DNA from: an uncultured Flaviramulus sp. | GTDB lineage: Bacteria; Bacteroidota; Bacteroidia; Flavobacteriales; Flavobacteriaceae | Assembly (NCBI GenBank): GCA_947487155.1 | Contig: CANKVS010000006.1 | Location: 19,199-83,198 of the forward strand | DNA: 64,000 bases | Direction: 5' to 3' | Shown here: positions 35,970-46,069 of the stretch, in pieces | How the letters are laid out: each line of letters begins with the position of its first letter | Numbering within the stretch: the first letter of the stretch is position 1 | Notes under the pieces: model-generated | Seen by the model: only the letters and a program-made list of their open reading frames with translations | The model's database searches: none | What the model was told of the DNA's origin: nothing | Program-made: the position numbers and the translations under genes

Positions 35970-36824
35970 ATGATTAAAAAAAATAAACATATTATGAAAA
36001 TAAAGACGATGTTATTAGTGTCTTTTGCATTCGTATTAGCCTTTATGATTTCTAGTTGCGAAACAGATGAGACACAAACTGTAGCAAGATTTACAGAGCT
36101 TGTTATGTCTGATGAGTTTGATGCGGATGGTGCTCCAAATAGTGCTATATGGAACTTCGATATTGGTACAGGAGAAAACGGTTGGGGAAATAACGAGTTA
36201 CAATACTATACAGACCGTTCAGAAAATGTAACCGTACAAAATGGCGTGTTAATAATTACAGCGAAAGAAGAACAATTTAATGGTTCCAATTACACCTCAG
36301 CAAGACTCTTAACTAAAGGAAAGTTCGAGCAAACTTATGGGCGTTTTGAAGCGCGTATAAGATTACCATACGGAAAAGGTATTTGGCCAGCATTTTGGTT
36401 GTTAGGTGACGATTCTAATGGTTCACAAGATTGGCCGCAAATAGGAGAGATAGATATTATGGAATATGTAGGTGATGATCCAACAAGAGTTTTTGGAACA
36501 GTACATGGACCAGGATATTCTGGAGCAGAAGGGGTTACTAAATCTTATGAATTAGAAGGCGACAGATTTGATACAGGCTTTCACATTTTTGGTATAGAAT
36601 GGGGGCCAGATTATATTAATTATTACGTTGATGATGTGTTATATAATCAAATAACGCCAGACGATGTGCCAGGTGAATGGGTATTTAATCGCGGACCGTT
36701 TTACATCATATTAAATGTAGCAGTAGGTGGTGCCTTACCAGGAGCTCCAAACGCAGAAACAGTATTTCCACAAAACATGCTTGTAGACTATGTACGAGTA
36801 TATAAAAATAGTAACAACTTATAA
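35970..36824 (+). CDS. GH16 endo-beta-1,3-glucanase (laminarinase) lipoprotein
   Basis: The 284-residue protein is a lipoprotein (AFMISSCETDE). A single GH16 jellyroll carries the catalytic motif GEIDIMEYVG, with nucleophile Glu and acid/base Glu at about residues 160 and 165. Substrate-cleft motifs NNELQYYTDR and GKGIWPAFWLLG are also present. The intact ExDxxE motif without a kappa-carrageenase or agarase-type insert fits laminarinase. It would cut laminarin at the cell surface before SusCD import. The start may be ATG 35970 or the in-frame ATG at 35994; both give a lipoprotein signal. No accessory module is attached; the flanking genes encode binding modules separately. Confidence 0.93.
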   Translation: MIKKNKHIMKIKTMLLVSFAFVLAFMISSCETDETQTVARFTELVMSDEFDADGAPNSAIWNFDIGTGENGWGNNELQYYTDRSENVTVQNGVLIITAKEEQFNGSNYTSARLLTKGKFEQTYGRFEARIRLPYGKGIWPAFWLLGDDSNGSQDWPQIGEIDIMEYVGDDPTRVFGTVHGPGYSGAEGVTKSYELEGDRFDTGFHIFGIEWGPDYINYYVDDVLYNQITPDDVPGEWVFNRGPFYIILNVAVGGALPGAPNAETVFPQNMLVDYVRVYKNSNNL

Positions 36825-36836
36825 AAAAATAAACAG

Positions 36837-39551
36837 ATGAAACACTTACTAAAAAGAATTAAACAAATTTCAGTACTTATATTGGCGGTAGCTTTTATAG
36901 GTTGTGAAGACGATGATGTAGTTTTACCAAAAGTTGTTGCTGGTTTTACATATACAGTTAATGCAGATACAGGAACAGTTACGTTTTTAAATATTTCTGA
37001 ACAAGGCGATTCCTATGCATGGGATTTTGGAGATAATACGGCATCAACGTTAATTAACCCTGTAAAGGTTTATGACAATGGAACATATACTGTTAAGCTA
37101 AATGTAAAAAATGTTGCAGGAGCTTCAGATAGTTTTCAGGACGAAGTAACCATTTTAATTCCAGAGGTAGCAGCATTGCCAATTTCTTTTGATGGTGCAA
37201 ATACAAAATATGAAGCTACAACGTTTAATGGTGCAGCCTTTACAATAGTTGATAATCCAGACCCTTCTGGAGCTAATACGGCTGCTTCTAAAGTAGGAGA
37301 AATTACAAATAGTGGAGCATCTTTTGAAGGATTCTTCTTCGATCTTGGAGCACCTTTAGATTTGTCTACAAATAAAACTGTTAAAGTTATTTTTTGGTCT
37401 AATACACCAATTGATGTTTTATTAAAATTAGAAGAAGGCACAGGAGCAGATGTTGAAGCTACAGCTAGTCATGGTGGTACAGGTTGGGAAGCTATCTATT
37501 TCACGTTCGATTCTGCAGAGAGCTATTCAAGGTTTACCATGTTTATAGATGGCGCTGGAACCACTTCGGGAATATTCTATATAGATGACGTTTCTCAAAT
37601 CGCTACAGCAGATATTCCTTGTTTACAAACCGCTTTAGAATTACCAATAGATTTTGATTGTAATGGTATAGATTACGCTACTAAAATTGTAGGTAACGTA
37701 TCTTTTGAAGTGATAGATAATCCAGAATTATCAGGAATTAACGCAGAAGAAAGTAAAGTTGGAAAAATAGTTAACGTAGGTGTAAATTGGGAAAATGCAT
37801 TCTTTAACCTGGATACAGCTTTAGACCTTACAACAGATAAAGGTGTTAAATTTAAATTTTTCTCAGATCAGGCATTACCTCTAAAATTAAAATTAGAAGA
37901 TGGTACAGAAGGCCCAATAGAAGTTGATGTTAACCATGGCGGAACAGGATGGGAAGAATTAACATTTACCTTCACATCTACGGCATCATATAACGATATG
38001 GTACTTTTTGTTGATGGACCAGGTACAGCGGCAGGCACATTTTATATTGATGATTTAGAGCAGGTAGCAGGAACACCTCCACCACCAGCATGTACAGAAA
38101 CGGAGTTAGTTTTACCAACAGATTTCGATTGTGATGGTATTGACTATGTATCTAAAGATTCGGGAGATGTGGCTTTTGAAGTTGTAGATAATCCAGAATT
38201 ATCAGGAATAAATGCAACACCTTCAAAAGTTGCGAAATTGGTATTTGATTCAAATCAACCATGGGAAAATATGAATTTAACTTATGACACTCCTATAAGT
38301 TTTGCAACAGATAAAGTTATTAAATTTAAAATGTTCTCATCTTCAGCAAGAGCTGTAAAGTTAAAGTTTGAAGGAGGCGGTCCTGCTACAGAAACAGATG
38401 TAAACCATACAGGTTCTGGTTGGGAAGAGTTAGAGTTTACAATGAATTCTTCTGATTCATTTACGAATTTAATTGTATTTGTTGATGGAGGTTCTAATAC
38501 CGTGGGTACATTCTATATAGATGATATTGAACAAGTATCTTCTGGCGGTGGTGTATGTGCTGAAACCATGTTATCATTACCAATAGACTTTGATTGTGAA
38601 GGGATAGATTATGTGTCTAAAGACACTGGAGATGTTGCTTTTGAAGTCGTTGAGAATCCTGAGTTATCAGGTATTAATGCATCACCTTCTATGGTTGGAA
38701 AAATGGTTTTTGACTCAAATCAACCATGGGAAAACATGAATTTAAATTTAGATACCCCTATAAGTTTTGCAACAGATAAAAGTATTAAACTTAAGCTGTT
38801 TTCTAATTCTGCAAGAGTCATAAAATTAAAGGTCGAAACAGGTGGGGCCCCTGATGAGAATGATCAAAATCATACTGGATCTGGATGGGAAGAGTTAACA
38901 TTTACGTTAACAACTAGCGAGTCGTTTTCTAATCTCATTGTATTTGTAGATGGAGGTTCTAACACTGCTGGGACATTTTATATAGATGATATTGAGCAGG
39001 TTAGTTCTGGCGGCGGCAGTGGCGGCGGTGGAAGTACCGGTGGATGTACTGGTACACTTGTTAGTGCTGTTAATTTTCCAGTAAATTTTGAAGCATGCGA
39101 AACCTTTATGGCTACAGATGGATCTGTTAAATTTGGTGATGCTATTAGTGCAGAATTGGTTGCAAACCCTTCATCTTCTGGTATTAACACATCGGATTAT
39201 GTGTTGAAAGTTGATAAACCAGTAGGAGCAAATCATTGGGAAGGCGTTCAAAATGCTTTTGCTAACGATTTTGATTCTTCATTAACATTTAAGGTGAAAA
39301 TTTATACAACAAAAGCAAATGTAACCTATCGATTTGAAATTTCTAATGACCCTAACGATAATAGTGTTGGAAACCCAGCGGGAATTACCAAGGTTGTCGC
39401 AAATGCGAACGAATGGACAGAAGTAGAGGTTACTTTTACTGGAGTCCCTCCTGGAGGTCATAACAATTTTGTTATTAAGCCAGATGATGAAGGAAGTGGA
39501 ACAGTTTCAGTAGGAGCAATTCACTATTTCGATGATATAAGATTAGAGTAA
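36837..39551 (+). CDS. PKD lipoprotein with five tandem carbohydrate-binding modules
   Basis: The 904-residue lipoprotein (lipobox Cys23, VAFIGCEDDD) has one PKD domain (about 35-105, DSYAWDFGDNTAST). Five repeats of about 155 residues follow, the first four with the pattern LPIDFDCxGIDY, DNPELSGINA, HGGTGWEEL and GTFYIDDIEQV. Repeats 3 and 4 are nearly identical to each other. The fifth is more divergent and ends IHYFDDIRLE, after a Gly/Ser linker (SSGGGSGGGGSTGG). There is no catalytic domain, so it is a multivalent surface binder. Multivalency suits capture of a soluble, polydisperse glucan. A terminator follows at once, ending the second operon. Confidence 0.85.
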   Translation: MKHLLKRIKQISVLILAVAFIGCEDDDVVLPKVVAGFTYTVNADTGTVTFLNISEQGDSYAWDFGDNTASTLINPVKVYDNGTYTVKLNVKNVAGASDSFQDEVTILIPEVAALPISFDGANTKYEATTFNGAAFTIVDNPDPSGANTAASKVGEITNSGASFEGFFFDLGAPLDLSTNKTVKVIFWSNTPIDVLLKLEEGTGADVEATASHGGTGWEAIYFTFDSAESYSRFTMFIDGAGTTSGIFYIDDVSQIATADIPCLQTALELPIDFDCNGIDYATKIVGNVSFEVIDNPELSGINAEESKVGKIVNVGVNWENAFFNLDTALDLTTDKGVKFKFFSDQALPLKLKLEDGTEGPIEVDVNHGGTGWEELTFTFTSTASYNDMVLFVDGPGTAAGTFYIDDLEQVAGTPPPPACTETELVLPTDFDCDGIDYVSKDSGDVAFEVVDNPELSGINATPSKVAKLVFDSNQPWENMNLTYDTPISFATDKVIKFKMFSSSARAVKLKFEGGGPATETDVNHTGSGWEELEFTMNSSDSFTNLIVFVDGGSNTVGTFYIDDIEQVSSGGGVCAETMLSLPIDFDCEGIDYVSKDTGDVAFEVVENPELSGINASPSMVGKMVFDSNQPWENMNLNLDTPISFATDKSIKLKLFSNSARVIKLKVETGGAPDENDQNHTGSGWEELTFTLTTSESFSNLIVFVDGGSNTAGTFYIDDIEQVSSGGGSGGGGSTGGCTGTLVSAVNFPVNFEACETFMATDGSVKFGDAISAELVANPSSSGINTSDYVLKVDKPVGANHWEGVQNAFANDFDSSLTFKVKIYTTKANVTYRFEISNDPNDNSVGNPAGITKVVANANEWTEVEVTFTGVPPGGHNNFVIKPDDEGSGTVSVGAIHYFDDIRLE
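37172..39548 (+). repeat. Five in-frame repeats of about 465 bases
   Basis: Repeat units begin near 37172, 37636, 38105, 38573 and 39068. Units 3 and 4 share long stretches of near-identical coding sequence (around FDSNQPWENMNL), indicating recent duplication or gene conversion; units 1 and 5 are the oldest by divergence. Confidence 0.75.
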
Positions 39552-39568
39552 TAGTTAGATAACAATAT

Positions 39569-39610
39569 AAAAAAGGCTAGTTCAAACGGTTTGATTAGCT
39601 AGCCTTTTTT
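39569..39610 (+). terminator. Intrinsic terminator between surface and cytoplasmic PUL operons
   Basis: AAAAAAGGCTAG (39569-39580) and CTAGCCTTTTTT (39599-39610) form a perfect 12-bp stem ending in T6. The loop contains TCAAACGGTTTGA, which extends the fold and resembles the core of the LacI operator at 50553. Confidence 0.85.
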
Positions 39611-39655
39611 AATAAATATGAGAGAAAATACCTATTAAAATTCATAACAACATTA

Positions 39656-42600
39656 ATGAATCAAGCAATTTCTAAATTAGAAGAGATGACTTTAGAGTTA
39701 CCAAATAAAGTAGCTGGAGAACTAGTTAGTTTTGATAATGAAACGTATTACAAGATTTCTAATAGCGACAAAATGCGTCCGTTTTTTATGAGTATTGTTA
39801 GTGATTCTAATCACTGGATGTTTATATCAAGTAATGGAGGCTTAACTGCTGGTAGAAAAAATGCAGAATCATCTTTATTCCCATATTATACAGATGATAA
39901 AATTACTGAAATGGCTGAAATTACAGGAAGTAAGACCATTTTTCATATTAATATAAATGATAAAATACATCTTTGGGAACCGTTTTCTATCCGTCAAATG
40001 GGAATGTATAATACGCAAACCAATTTGTATAAAAACAGTCATGGGAATAAAATTATTTTTGAAGAAAACAATCTCGATTTAAACCTGACATTCAGATACC
40101 AATGGAACTCAAGTAATAAATTTGGTTTTGTAAAAAAATCAACGTTAATAAACCATAATGATTTTAAAATTGATATTAGAGTTTTAGATGGATTGCAAAA
40201 CATATTACCAGCAAATGTTACTTCAGATTTGCAAAATACTAGGAGCAACCTTGTAGATGCCTATAAAAAGAACGAACTTCAAAAAGAAGTTGGTTTAGGT
40301 ATTTATGCATTAAGTTCAGTAATTGTTGACAAAGCTGAGCCTAGTGAAGCATTAAAAGCAAATACGGTTTGGTCTGCTGGATTAACAAATCCAACCTATT
40401 TATTATCATCATTTCAATTAGACGATTTTAGAAAAGGACTACCCATTCAAGAAGAAGTTAATGTAAAAGCCGAAAAAGGAGCTTACTTTATTTCGGCCCA
40501 AATTAAATTGGGATATGGCGATGAAAGAAGTTGGATGTTTGTAGCTAATGTAAACCAATCAATTTCTGATGTGGTTAAAATTTCCGAAATCATAAAAAAT
40601 GAAGACGACTTATTAGGTTTAGTACAAAACAATATTGATTTAGGTACTACTAACTTGATTAATTTAACTACAGCTTCAGATGGTATACAACTTACAGCAG
40701 ATCCATTAACAAATACCAGACATTTTGCAAACACGCTTTTTAATATTATGCGAGGAGGTATTTTTGATGATGCCTATACTATTGAGAAACCAGATTTTAT
40801 AAAATATATTTCTAAAGCGAATAAACAGGTCTTCAATGAAAAGGAAAGAACCTTAAACGCTTTACCAGATGTGTTTTCTTTAAACGATATTAAAGCTTTT
40901 GCTGAGAAAAGTAAAAACTACGATTTTAAGCGATTATGTTTAGAATATTTACCCTTAAAGTTTAGTAGACGACATGGTGACCCTAGTAGGCCATGGAATA
41001 AGTTTTCTATTAATACAAGAAATGAAGAAGATGGTTCTAAAATTCTTGATTATGAAGGCAATTGGCGAGATATCTTCCAAAATTGGGAAGCTTTAGCACA
41101 TGCTTATCCAGAGTTTATTGAAGGTATGATTCATAAGTTTTTAAACGCCACAACATTTGAAGGCTACAACCCATACCGTGTTACAAAAGATGGTTTTGAT
41201 TGGGAAGTTATTGAGGAGCACGATCCTTGGTCTTACATTGGCTATTGGGGCGATCATCAAATTATTTATCTTTTAAAATTCTTAGAGTTTATTGAAGATT
41301 ATTATCCAGGAGATTTAGAAAAACGATTTAATGAAGATATTTTTGTATATGCCAATGTCCCTTATAAAATAAAGGACTATGTAGATACTTTAAAAAATCC
41401 AAAAGACACTATTGATTTTGATTACAGCTTAGATCATAAAATCAATGAAAAAAGAGATCAAATAGGTGCAGATGGCGCTTTATTAGAATACGAAAACTCA
41501 GAGATATATAGAGTTAATTTAATTGAAAAATTATTAGCTACCGTACTATCAAAAGTATCAAACTTTATTCCTGAAGGAGGCATTTGGTTAAATACTCAAA
41601 GACCAGAATGGAATGATGCAAACAATGCTTTGGTTGGTAACGGTGTATCTATGGTTACCCTATCCTATTTGTATAGGTTTTTAAATTTCTTTAAAAACGT
41701 AGTTTCTAAATCAGAAACTAAACAAGTAAAAGTGTCTCAAGAACTAGCAGCGTTTTTTAACGGAATTGTTAAAACGTTAGATGATAACGTAAATGTTTTA
41801 TCTAATAAAATATCAGATAGAGACCGAAAAAATATACTCGATGGTTTAGGAATATCGGGTAGTAATTATAGAGAAACCATATATAATAATGGGTTTTCAA
41901 ACACAAAATCTGAATTAAGTTTTGAAGCTATTTCTAGTTTTATAGCAGTTGCTAAAACATATTTAGAACATAGTATTAAAGCCAATAAGCGAAATGATAA
42001 TATGTATCATGCTTATAATTTAATGACTGTTGAAAATGATAGTGAGGTATCTATATCGCACTTACCCGAAATGTTAGAAGGACAAGTTGCCATATTAAGT
42101 TCGGGTTATTTAACACCACCTGAAGCATTACAGTTACTTGATGGGTTAAAAAGTAGCACATTGTTTAGAAGAGACCAATACAGTTACATACTTTACCCAG
42201 ATAAAGAATTACCTAGATTTGATAAAAAGAACAACATTCCAGTTGAAAAAGTAGAGCAATCTACCTTATTAAAACAATTAATCGCAGACAATAATTGGCA
42301 AATTATAGATAAAGACGTTTTAGGAAATTATCATTTTAATGGAAGTTTTAATAATGCAAATAGTTTACAGGCTGCATTACATAATTTAAGTGAAGAATAT
42401 CAATTCTTAGTAAAAAGAGATACATCATTTTTACTTCAAATTTTTGAAGAAATTTTTGACCATAAATCATTTACAGGACGCTCAGGAACATTTTTTGGAT
42501 ACGAAGGATTGGGTTCTATTTATTGGCACATGGTATCTAAGTTGTTATTAGCAGTTCAAGAAAACTGTTTGTTAGCTATAAACAATAATGAGGATGCCGT

Positions 42601-43111
42601 AACCATAGGTAAATTATTTGACCATTATTACGAAATTAATGCAGGCATAGGAGTCCATAAATCACCAGAATTATACGGTGCATTTCCAACAGATCCTTAC
42701 TCTCATACACCAGCAACCAAAGGTGCGCAACAACCAGGAATGACTGGGCAAGTAAAAGAAGATATATTATGCAGGTTTGGAGAATTAGGCGTGTTTGTTA
42801 AAAACGGTAAGCTGGCGTTTAAACTTGGATTATTACAAACTAAAGAGTTTTTACAAACACCATCAATATTCAGTTTTACCAATGTCTCTAACGAAAAACA
42901 AAATATAGCGCTTGAGGCTAACTCGTTATGCTTTACATATTGCCAAGTACCAATTATATACAAGCGTTCAGAAAGCGACTATTTGCAAGTTATTTTTAAT
43001 ACAGGCGAGCAGATTGAATTTGATAATAAGAGTCTTGATTTAAAAACATCAAAATCCATTTTTGAAAGGCGAGGTGAAGTCAATCAAATTATAGTAACAT
43101 TTAATAAGTAA
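39656..43111 (+). CDS. GH149-type beta-1,3-oligoglucan phosphorylase
   Basis: The 1151-residue protein has no signal peptide and is therefore cytoplasmic. Its length and motifs fit the GH94/GH149/GH161 group of inverting disaccharide/oligosaccharide phosphorylases. RRHGDPSRPWNKFSI lies near residue 440, and the helical-barrel catalytic segment EEHDPWSYIGYWGDHQ lies near 520-535, with candidate acid Asp near 533. Later motifs are PEGGIWLNTQRPEWNDANNALVGNG and GYEGLGSIYWHMVSK. GH149 enzymes release glucose-1-phosphate from beta-1,3-glucan oligosaccharides, saving ATP compared with hydrolysis. I prefer GH149 over GH94 because of length and GH16/GH17 context. GH161 is the alternative. Confidence 0.85.
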   Translation: MNQAISKLEEMTLELPNKVAGELVSFDNETYYKISNSDKMRPFFMSIVSDSNHWMFISSNGGLTAGRKNAESSLFPYYTDDKITEMAEITGSKTIFHININDKIHLWEPFSIRQMGMYNTQTNLYKNSHGNKIIFEENNLDLNLTFRYQWNSSNKFGFVKKSTLINHNDFKIDIRVLDGLQNILPANVTSDLQNTRSNLVDAYKKNELQKEVGLGIYALSSVIVDKAEPSEALKANTVWSAGLTNPTYLLSSFQLDDFRKGLPIQEEVNVKAEKGAYFISAQIKLGYGDERSWMFVANVNQSISDVVKISEIIKNEDDLLGLVQNNIDLGTTNLINLTTASDGIQLTADPLTNTRHFANTLFNIMRGGIFDDAYTIEKPDFIKYISKANKQVFNEKERTLNALPDVFSLNDIKAFAEKSKNYDFKRLCLEYLPLKFSRRHGDPSRPWNKFSINTRNEEDGSKILDYEGNWRDIFQNWEALAHAYPEFIEGMIHKFLNATTFEGYNPYRVTKDGFDWEVIEEHDPWSYIGYWGDHQIIYLLKFLEFIEDYYPGDLEKRFNEDIFVYANVPYKIKDYVDTLKNPKDTIDFDYSLDHKINEKRDQIGADGALLEYENSEIYRVNLIEKLLATVLSKVSNFIPEGGIWLNTQRPEWNDANNALVGNGVSMVTLSYLYRFLNFFKNVVSKSETKQVKVSQELAAFFNGIVKTLDDNVNVLSNKISDRDRKNILDGLGISGSNYRETIYNNGFSNTKSELSFEAISSFIAVAKTYLEHSIKANKRNDNMYHAYNLMTVENDSEVSISHLPEMLEGQVAILSSGYLTPPEALQLLDGLKSSTLFRRDQYSYILYPDKELPRFDKKNNIPVEKVEQSTLLKQLIADNNWQIIDKDVLGNYHFNGSFNNANSLQAALHNLSEEYQFLVKRDTSFLLQIFEEIFDHKSFTGRSGTFFGYEGLGSIYWHMVSKLLLAVQENCLLAINNNEDAVTIGKLFDHYYEINAGIGVHKSPELYGAFPTDPYSHTPATKGAQQPGMTGQVKEDILCRFGELGVFVKNGKLAFKLGLLQTKEFLQTPSIFSFTNVSNEKQNIALEANSLCFTYCQVPIIYKRSESDYLQVIFNTGEQIEFDNKSLDLKTSKSIFERRGEVNQIIVTFNK

Positions 43112-43255
43112 CAAAAGAAAACGCAGATAAGTTTAACCAACAATTAAAAGTTTACGCATAACATGAAACATTCATAACTACATTTTCGATGCATAGAAAA
43201 ATAAGGCTAAATGAATGTTATATCTAACAGATAAAAAACAATTAATTATAAACAG

Positions 43256-44539
43256 ATGAAAACCAATCTAAATATAATAGGCGTGCTTTTAGTTTTAGCC
43301 TTTGGATGTGTAAACGGTACAAAAAAAGAATCTGAAAACGTGAAAAAAGTAAAACATATTACAGCCGCTGATATTTTGGGAAACCCTAAATATTTAGCCA
43401 TTTCATACGGAGGTTATCGTCAAAAAACCAGAGATATACAGCCTACTATTGCAGAGTTAAAAGACGATATGAAAATCTTATCTGCAATGGGCATTAAAAT
43501 ATTAAGAACCTATAATGTGCAATTACAGCAGGCACCAAATCTATTAAAAGCCATAAGCGAATTAAAAGCAGAGGATTCAAATTTTGAAATGTATGTTATG
43601 TTGGGCGCGTGGATAGACTGCCAAAACGCATGGACAGATATAGCACCAAATCATGACGTAGAGAGCGAACAAAATGCTGAAGAAATAGATAGGACTGTTG
43701 CACTGGCAAAGGCTTACCCAGATATAGTAAAGGTTATTGCTGTGGGTAATGAAGCTATGGTACGTTGGGCTACCAGTTATTTTGTACGCCCAAATGTAGT
43801 ATTAAAATGGGTAAATTATTTGCAAGCATTAAAAAAAGAGGGGGAGTTACCTAAAGATTTATGGATAACCAGTTCGGACGATTTCTCATCTTGGGGTGGT
43901 GGTGATGCAAGTTATCATACTGAAGATTTAGAACAATTAATAAAGGCAGTAGATTATATTTCTATGCATACTTACCCCATGCATAACACGCATTATAATT
44001 CAGAGTTTTGGTTGATTCCTGAAAATGAAATGCACTTATCAGCAAGCGAAAAAGTTGAATCAGCAATGCAGCGTGCTTTAAAATTTTCTCGAAAACAACA
44101 CGATAGTGTAACGAACTACATGAAAAGTTTAGGAGTTAATAAACCTGTGCATATAGGAGAAACAGGTTGGTCTACAGTATCTAATGGACATTATGGTACT
44201 AATGGTTCAAGAGCAACAGACGAATACAAATCGGGACGTTACCACGAACTTATGAGGAATTGGACCACCAAAGCTGAAATTTCTTGCTTCTATTTTGAAG
44301 CCTTTGATGAACAATGGAAAGACTCACATAACGCTAAAGGATCAGAAAATCATTTTGGTTTAATCAACTTAAAAGGTCAAGCTAAATATGCATTATGGGA
44401 TTTGGTAGATAGAGGTGTTTTTATAGGATTAACCAGAGATGGAAACCCTATAACAAAAACATACAACGGTAATAAAAAAGCTTTAATGGAGGATGTTTTA
44501 GTCCCACCTTCTATTGTTGAAGTTGGAGTGTCTCACTAG
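43256..44539 (+). CDS. GH17 beta-1,3-glucanase/glucosyltransferase lipoprotein
   Basis: The 427-residue lipoprotein (lipobox Cys18, LVLAFGCVN) contains a GH17 TIM barrel. The acid/base Glu166 lies in IAVGNEAMV and the nucleophile Glu302 in HIGETGWST. GH17 enzymes hydrolyse or transfer beta-1,3-glucan chains. It sits after the phosphorylase gene with a 144-base spacer and 14 bases before the GH30 gene. Being lipid-anchored, it probably shortens imported laminarin oligosaccharides in the periplasm or works at the surface. Whether it is exo, endo or transferring cannot be read from the sequence. Confidence 0.9.
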   Translation: MKTNLNIIGVLLVLAFGCVNGTKKESENVKKVKHITAADILGNPKYLAISYGGYRQKTRDIQPTIAELKDDMKILSAMGIKILRTYNVQLQQAPNLLKAISELKAEDSNFEMYVMLGAWIDCQNAWTDIAPNHDVESEQNAEEIDRTVALAKAYPDIVKVIAVGNEAMVRWATSYFVRPNVVLKWVNYLQALKKEGELPKDLWITSSDDFSSWGGGDASYHTEDLEQLIKAVDYISMHTYPMHNTHYNSEFWLIPENEMHLSASEKVESAMQRALKFSRKQHDSVTNYMKSLGVNKPVHIGETGWSTVSNGHYGTNGSRATDEYKSGRYHELMRNWTTKAEISCFYFEAFDEQWKDSHNAKGSENHFGLINLKGQAKYALWDLVDRGVFIGLTRDGNPITKTYNGNKKALMEDVLVPPSIVEVGVSH

Positions 44540-44553
44540 AAAAATGATTGAAA

Positions 44554-46050
44554 ATGAAACAATTAAAATATTATATCTATTGTCTGGTACTAATAACTAT
44601 GAGTTGTAACGAAATAGAAAACAAACTACGAGTTGAAGTTTTTGAAACTTCGGCTAAAGGTAATAAGCTAACCAAGATTACCACGTTTATAACTCAGGAG
44701 AATAAAGCAATTATTAAATTAAATCCAGAACAAACGTTTCAAACAATTTCTGGTTTTGGAGGTGCATTTACAGAGTCTTCAGCTTATTTGTTAAATAAGT
44801 TAAGCAAGAAAAACCGAGACACAATTTTACAAGCCTATTTTGCTAAAAATGGCGCAAGATATTCGTTAACACGAACACATATGAATTCTTGTGATTTTTC
44901 ACTCACTAATTATTCATATACACCTGTTGAAGATGATGTGAGGCTAGAACATTTTACCATTGAAGAAGATAAAAATGATCTTATTCCCATGATAAAAGAT
45001 GCTATGGCAGTATCAGACGATGGGTTTAAAATATTTGCATCACCATGGTCTGCAGCACCTTGGATGAAGGATAATAATAGTTGGGTAGGTGGTAAATTAC
45101 TACCTAAATATTACGATACATGGGCGTTATTTTTTTCAAAATACATTGAAGCTTATAAAGCTGAAGATATTGAAATTTGGGGGTTCACAGTAGAGAATGA
45201 ACCTCACGGGAATGGAAACAATTGGGAGAGCATGCATTTTTCTCCAAAAGAAATGACCGATTTTGTACAATTTCATTTAGGCCCAAAATTAGAAACTGAT
45301 GGTTATGGAGACAAGATTATTTTAGGATACGATCAAAATAGAGCAGGTTTAAAAGAATGGGTAGACGAGATGTATAGAGACGAAGCCTCATCTAAATATT
45401 TTCATGGAACTGCAATTCATTGGTATGAAAGCACCTATGATTTTTTTCCAGAAGCTTTGCAATATGCACATAACAAAGCACCCAATAAATATTTAATTGA
45501 AACCGAAGGCTGTGTTGATTCTGAAGTGCCTAAGTGGCAAGATGACGATTGGTATTGGAGAAAAGAAGCAACCGATTGGGGTTGGGATTGGGCATCAGAA
45601 GACCAAAAATATTTACATCCAAAGTACTCACCTGTAAATCGTTATGCCAGAGATATTATAGGATGCCTTAATAATTGGGTTGATGGTTGGGTAGATTGGA
45701 ATATGGTTTTAGATACCCAAGGTGGACCAAATTGGTTTAAAAATTGGTGTGTAGCGCCTGTAATTGTAGATCCAGAAAAAGACGAAGTTTACTTTACACC
45801 ATTGTATTATACTATGGCGCATTTTAGTAAATATATACGACCAGATGCAAAGGTAATTGGATTAGAAAACTCTGATGATAAACTCATGGCAACTGCTGCT
45901 GAAAACCCAGACGGAACTATTGCAGTTGTACTATTTAATGAAACAGAAACCCCAAAAAGTATTAGCCTATCAATACATGAAAAAACAATAGAAATTTCAA
46001 TAGATGCGAAAGCTATTCAAACTGTTGTGATTCCTAAAAAGGAAGTTTAA
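44554..46050 (+). CDS. GH30 beta-glucanase lipoprotein, probable beta-1,6 debranching
   Basis: The 498-residue protein starts at ATG 44554; a TTG six bases earlier is less likely. Lipobox Cys18 lies in LVLITMSCNE. The GH30 catalytic barrel shows acid/base Glu216 in GFTVENEPHG and nucleophile Glu318 in LIETEGC. N-terminal GFGGAFTESSAYLL is a strong family marker, and the C-terminal beta-sandwich ends in KAIQTVVIPKK. In laminarin loci GH30 members remove beta-1,6-linked glucose branches, which suits a substrate with a beta-1,3 backbone. The beta-glucosylceramidase-like subfamily is possible, but the neighbours favour glucan. Confidence 0.92.
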   Translation: MKQLKYYIYCLVLITMSCNEIENKLRVEVFETSAKGNKLTKITTFITQENKAIIKLNPEQTFQTISGFGGAFTESSAYLLNKLSKKNRDTILQAYFAKNGARYSLTRTHMNSCDFSLTNYSYTPVEDDVRLEHFTIEEDKNDLIPMIKDAMAVSDDGFKIFASPWSAAPWMKDNNSWVGGKLLPKYYDTWALFFSKYIEAYKAEDIEIWGFTVENEPHGNGNNWESMHFSPKEMTDFVQFHLGPKLETDGYGDKIILGYDQNRAGLKEWVDEMYRDEASSKYFHGTAIHWYESTYDFFPEALQYAHNKAPNKYLIETEGCVDSEVPKWQDDDWYWRKEATDWGWDWASEDQKYLHPKYSPVNRYARDIIGCLNNWVDGWVDWNMVLDTQGGPNWFKNWCVAPVIVDPEKDEVYFTPLYYTMAHFSKYIRPDAKVIGLENSDDKLMATAAENPDGTIAVVLFNETETPKSISLSIHEKTIEISIDAKAIQTVVIPKKEV

Positions 46051-46069
46051 CTAACTAAATTAAAAAGAT

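Noticed and set aside
36837..39551. Possible CRISPR-like or non-coding repeat array
   Set aside because: The repeats are in frame, about 465 bases long and encode protein modules; no short direct repeats with unique spacers occur anywhere in the window.
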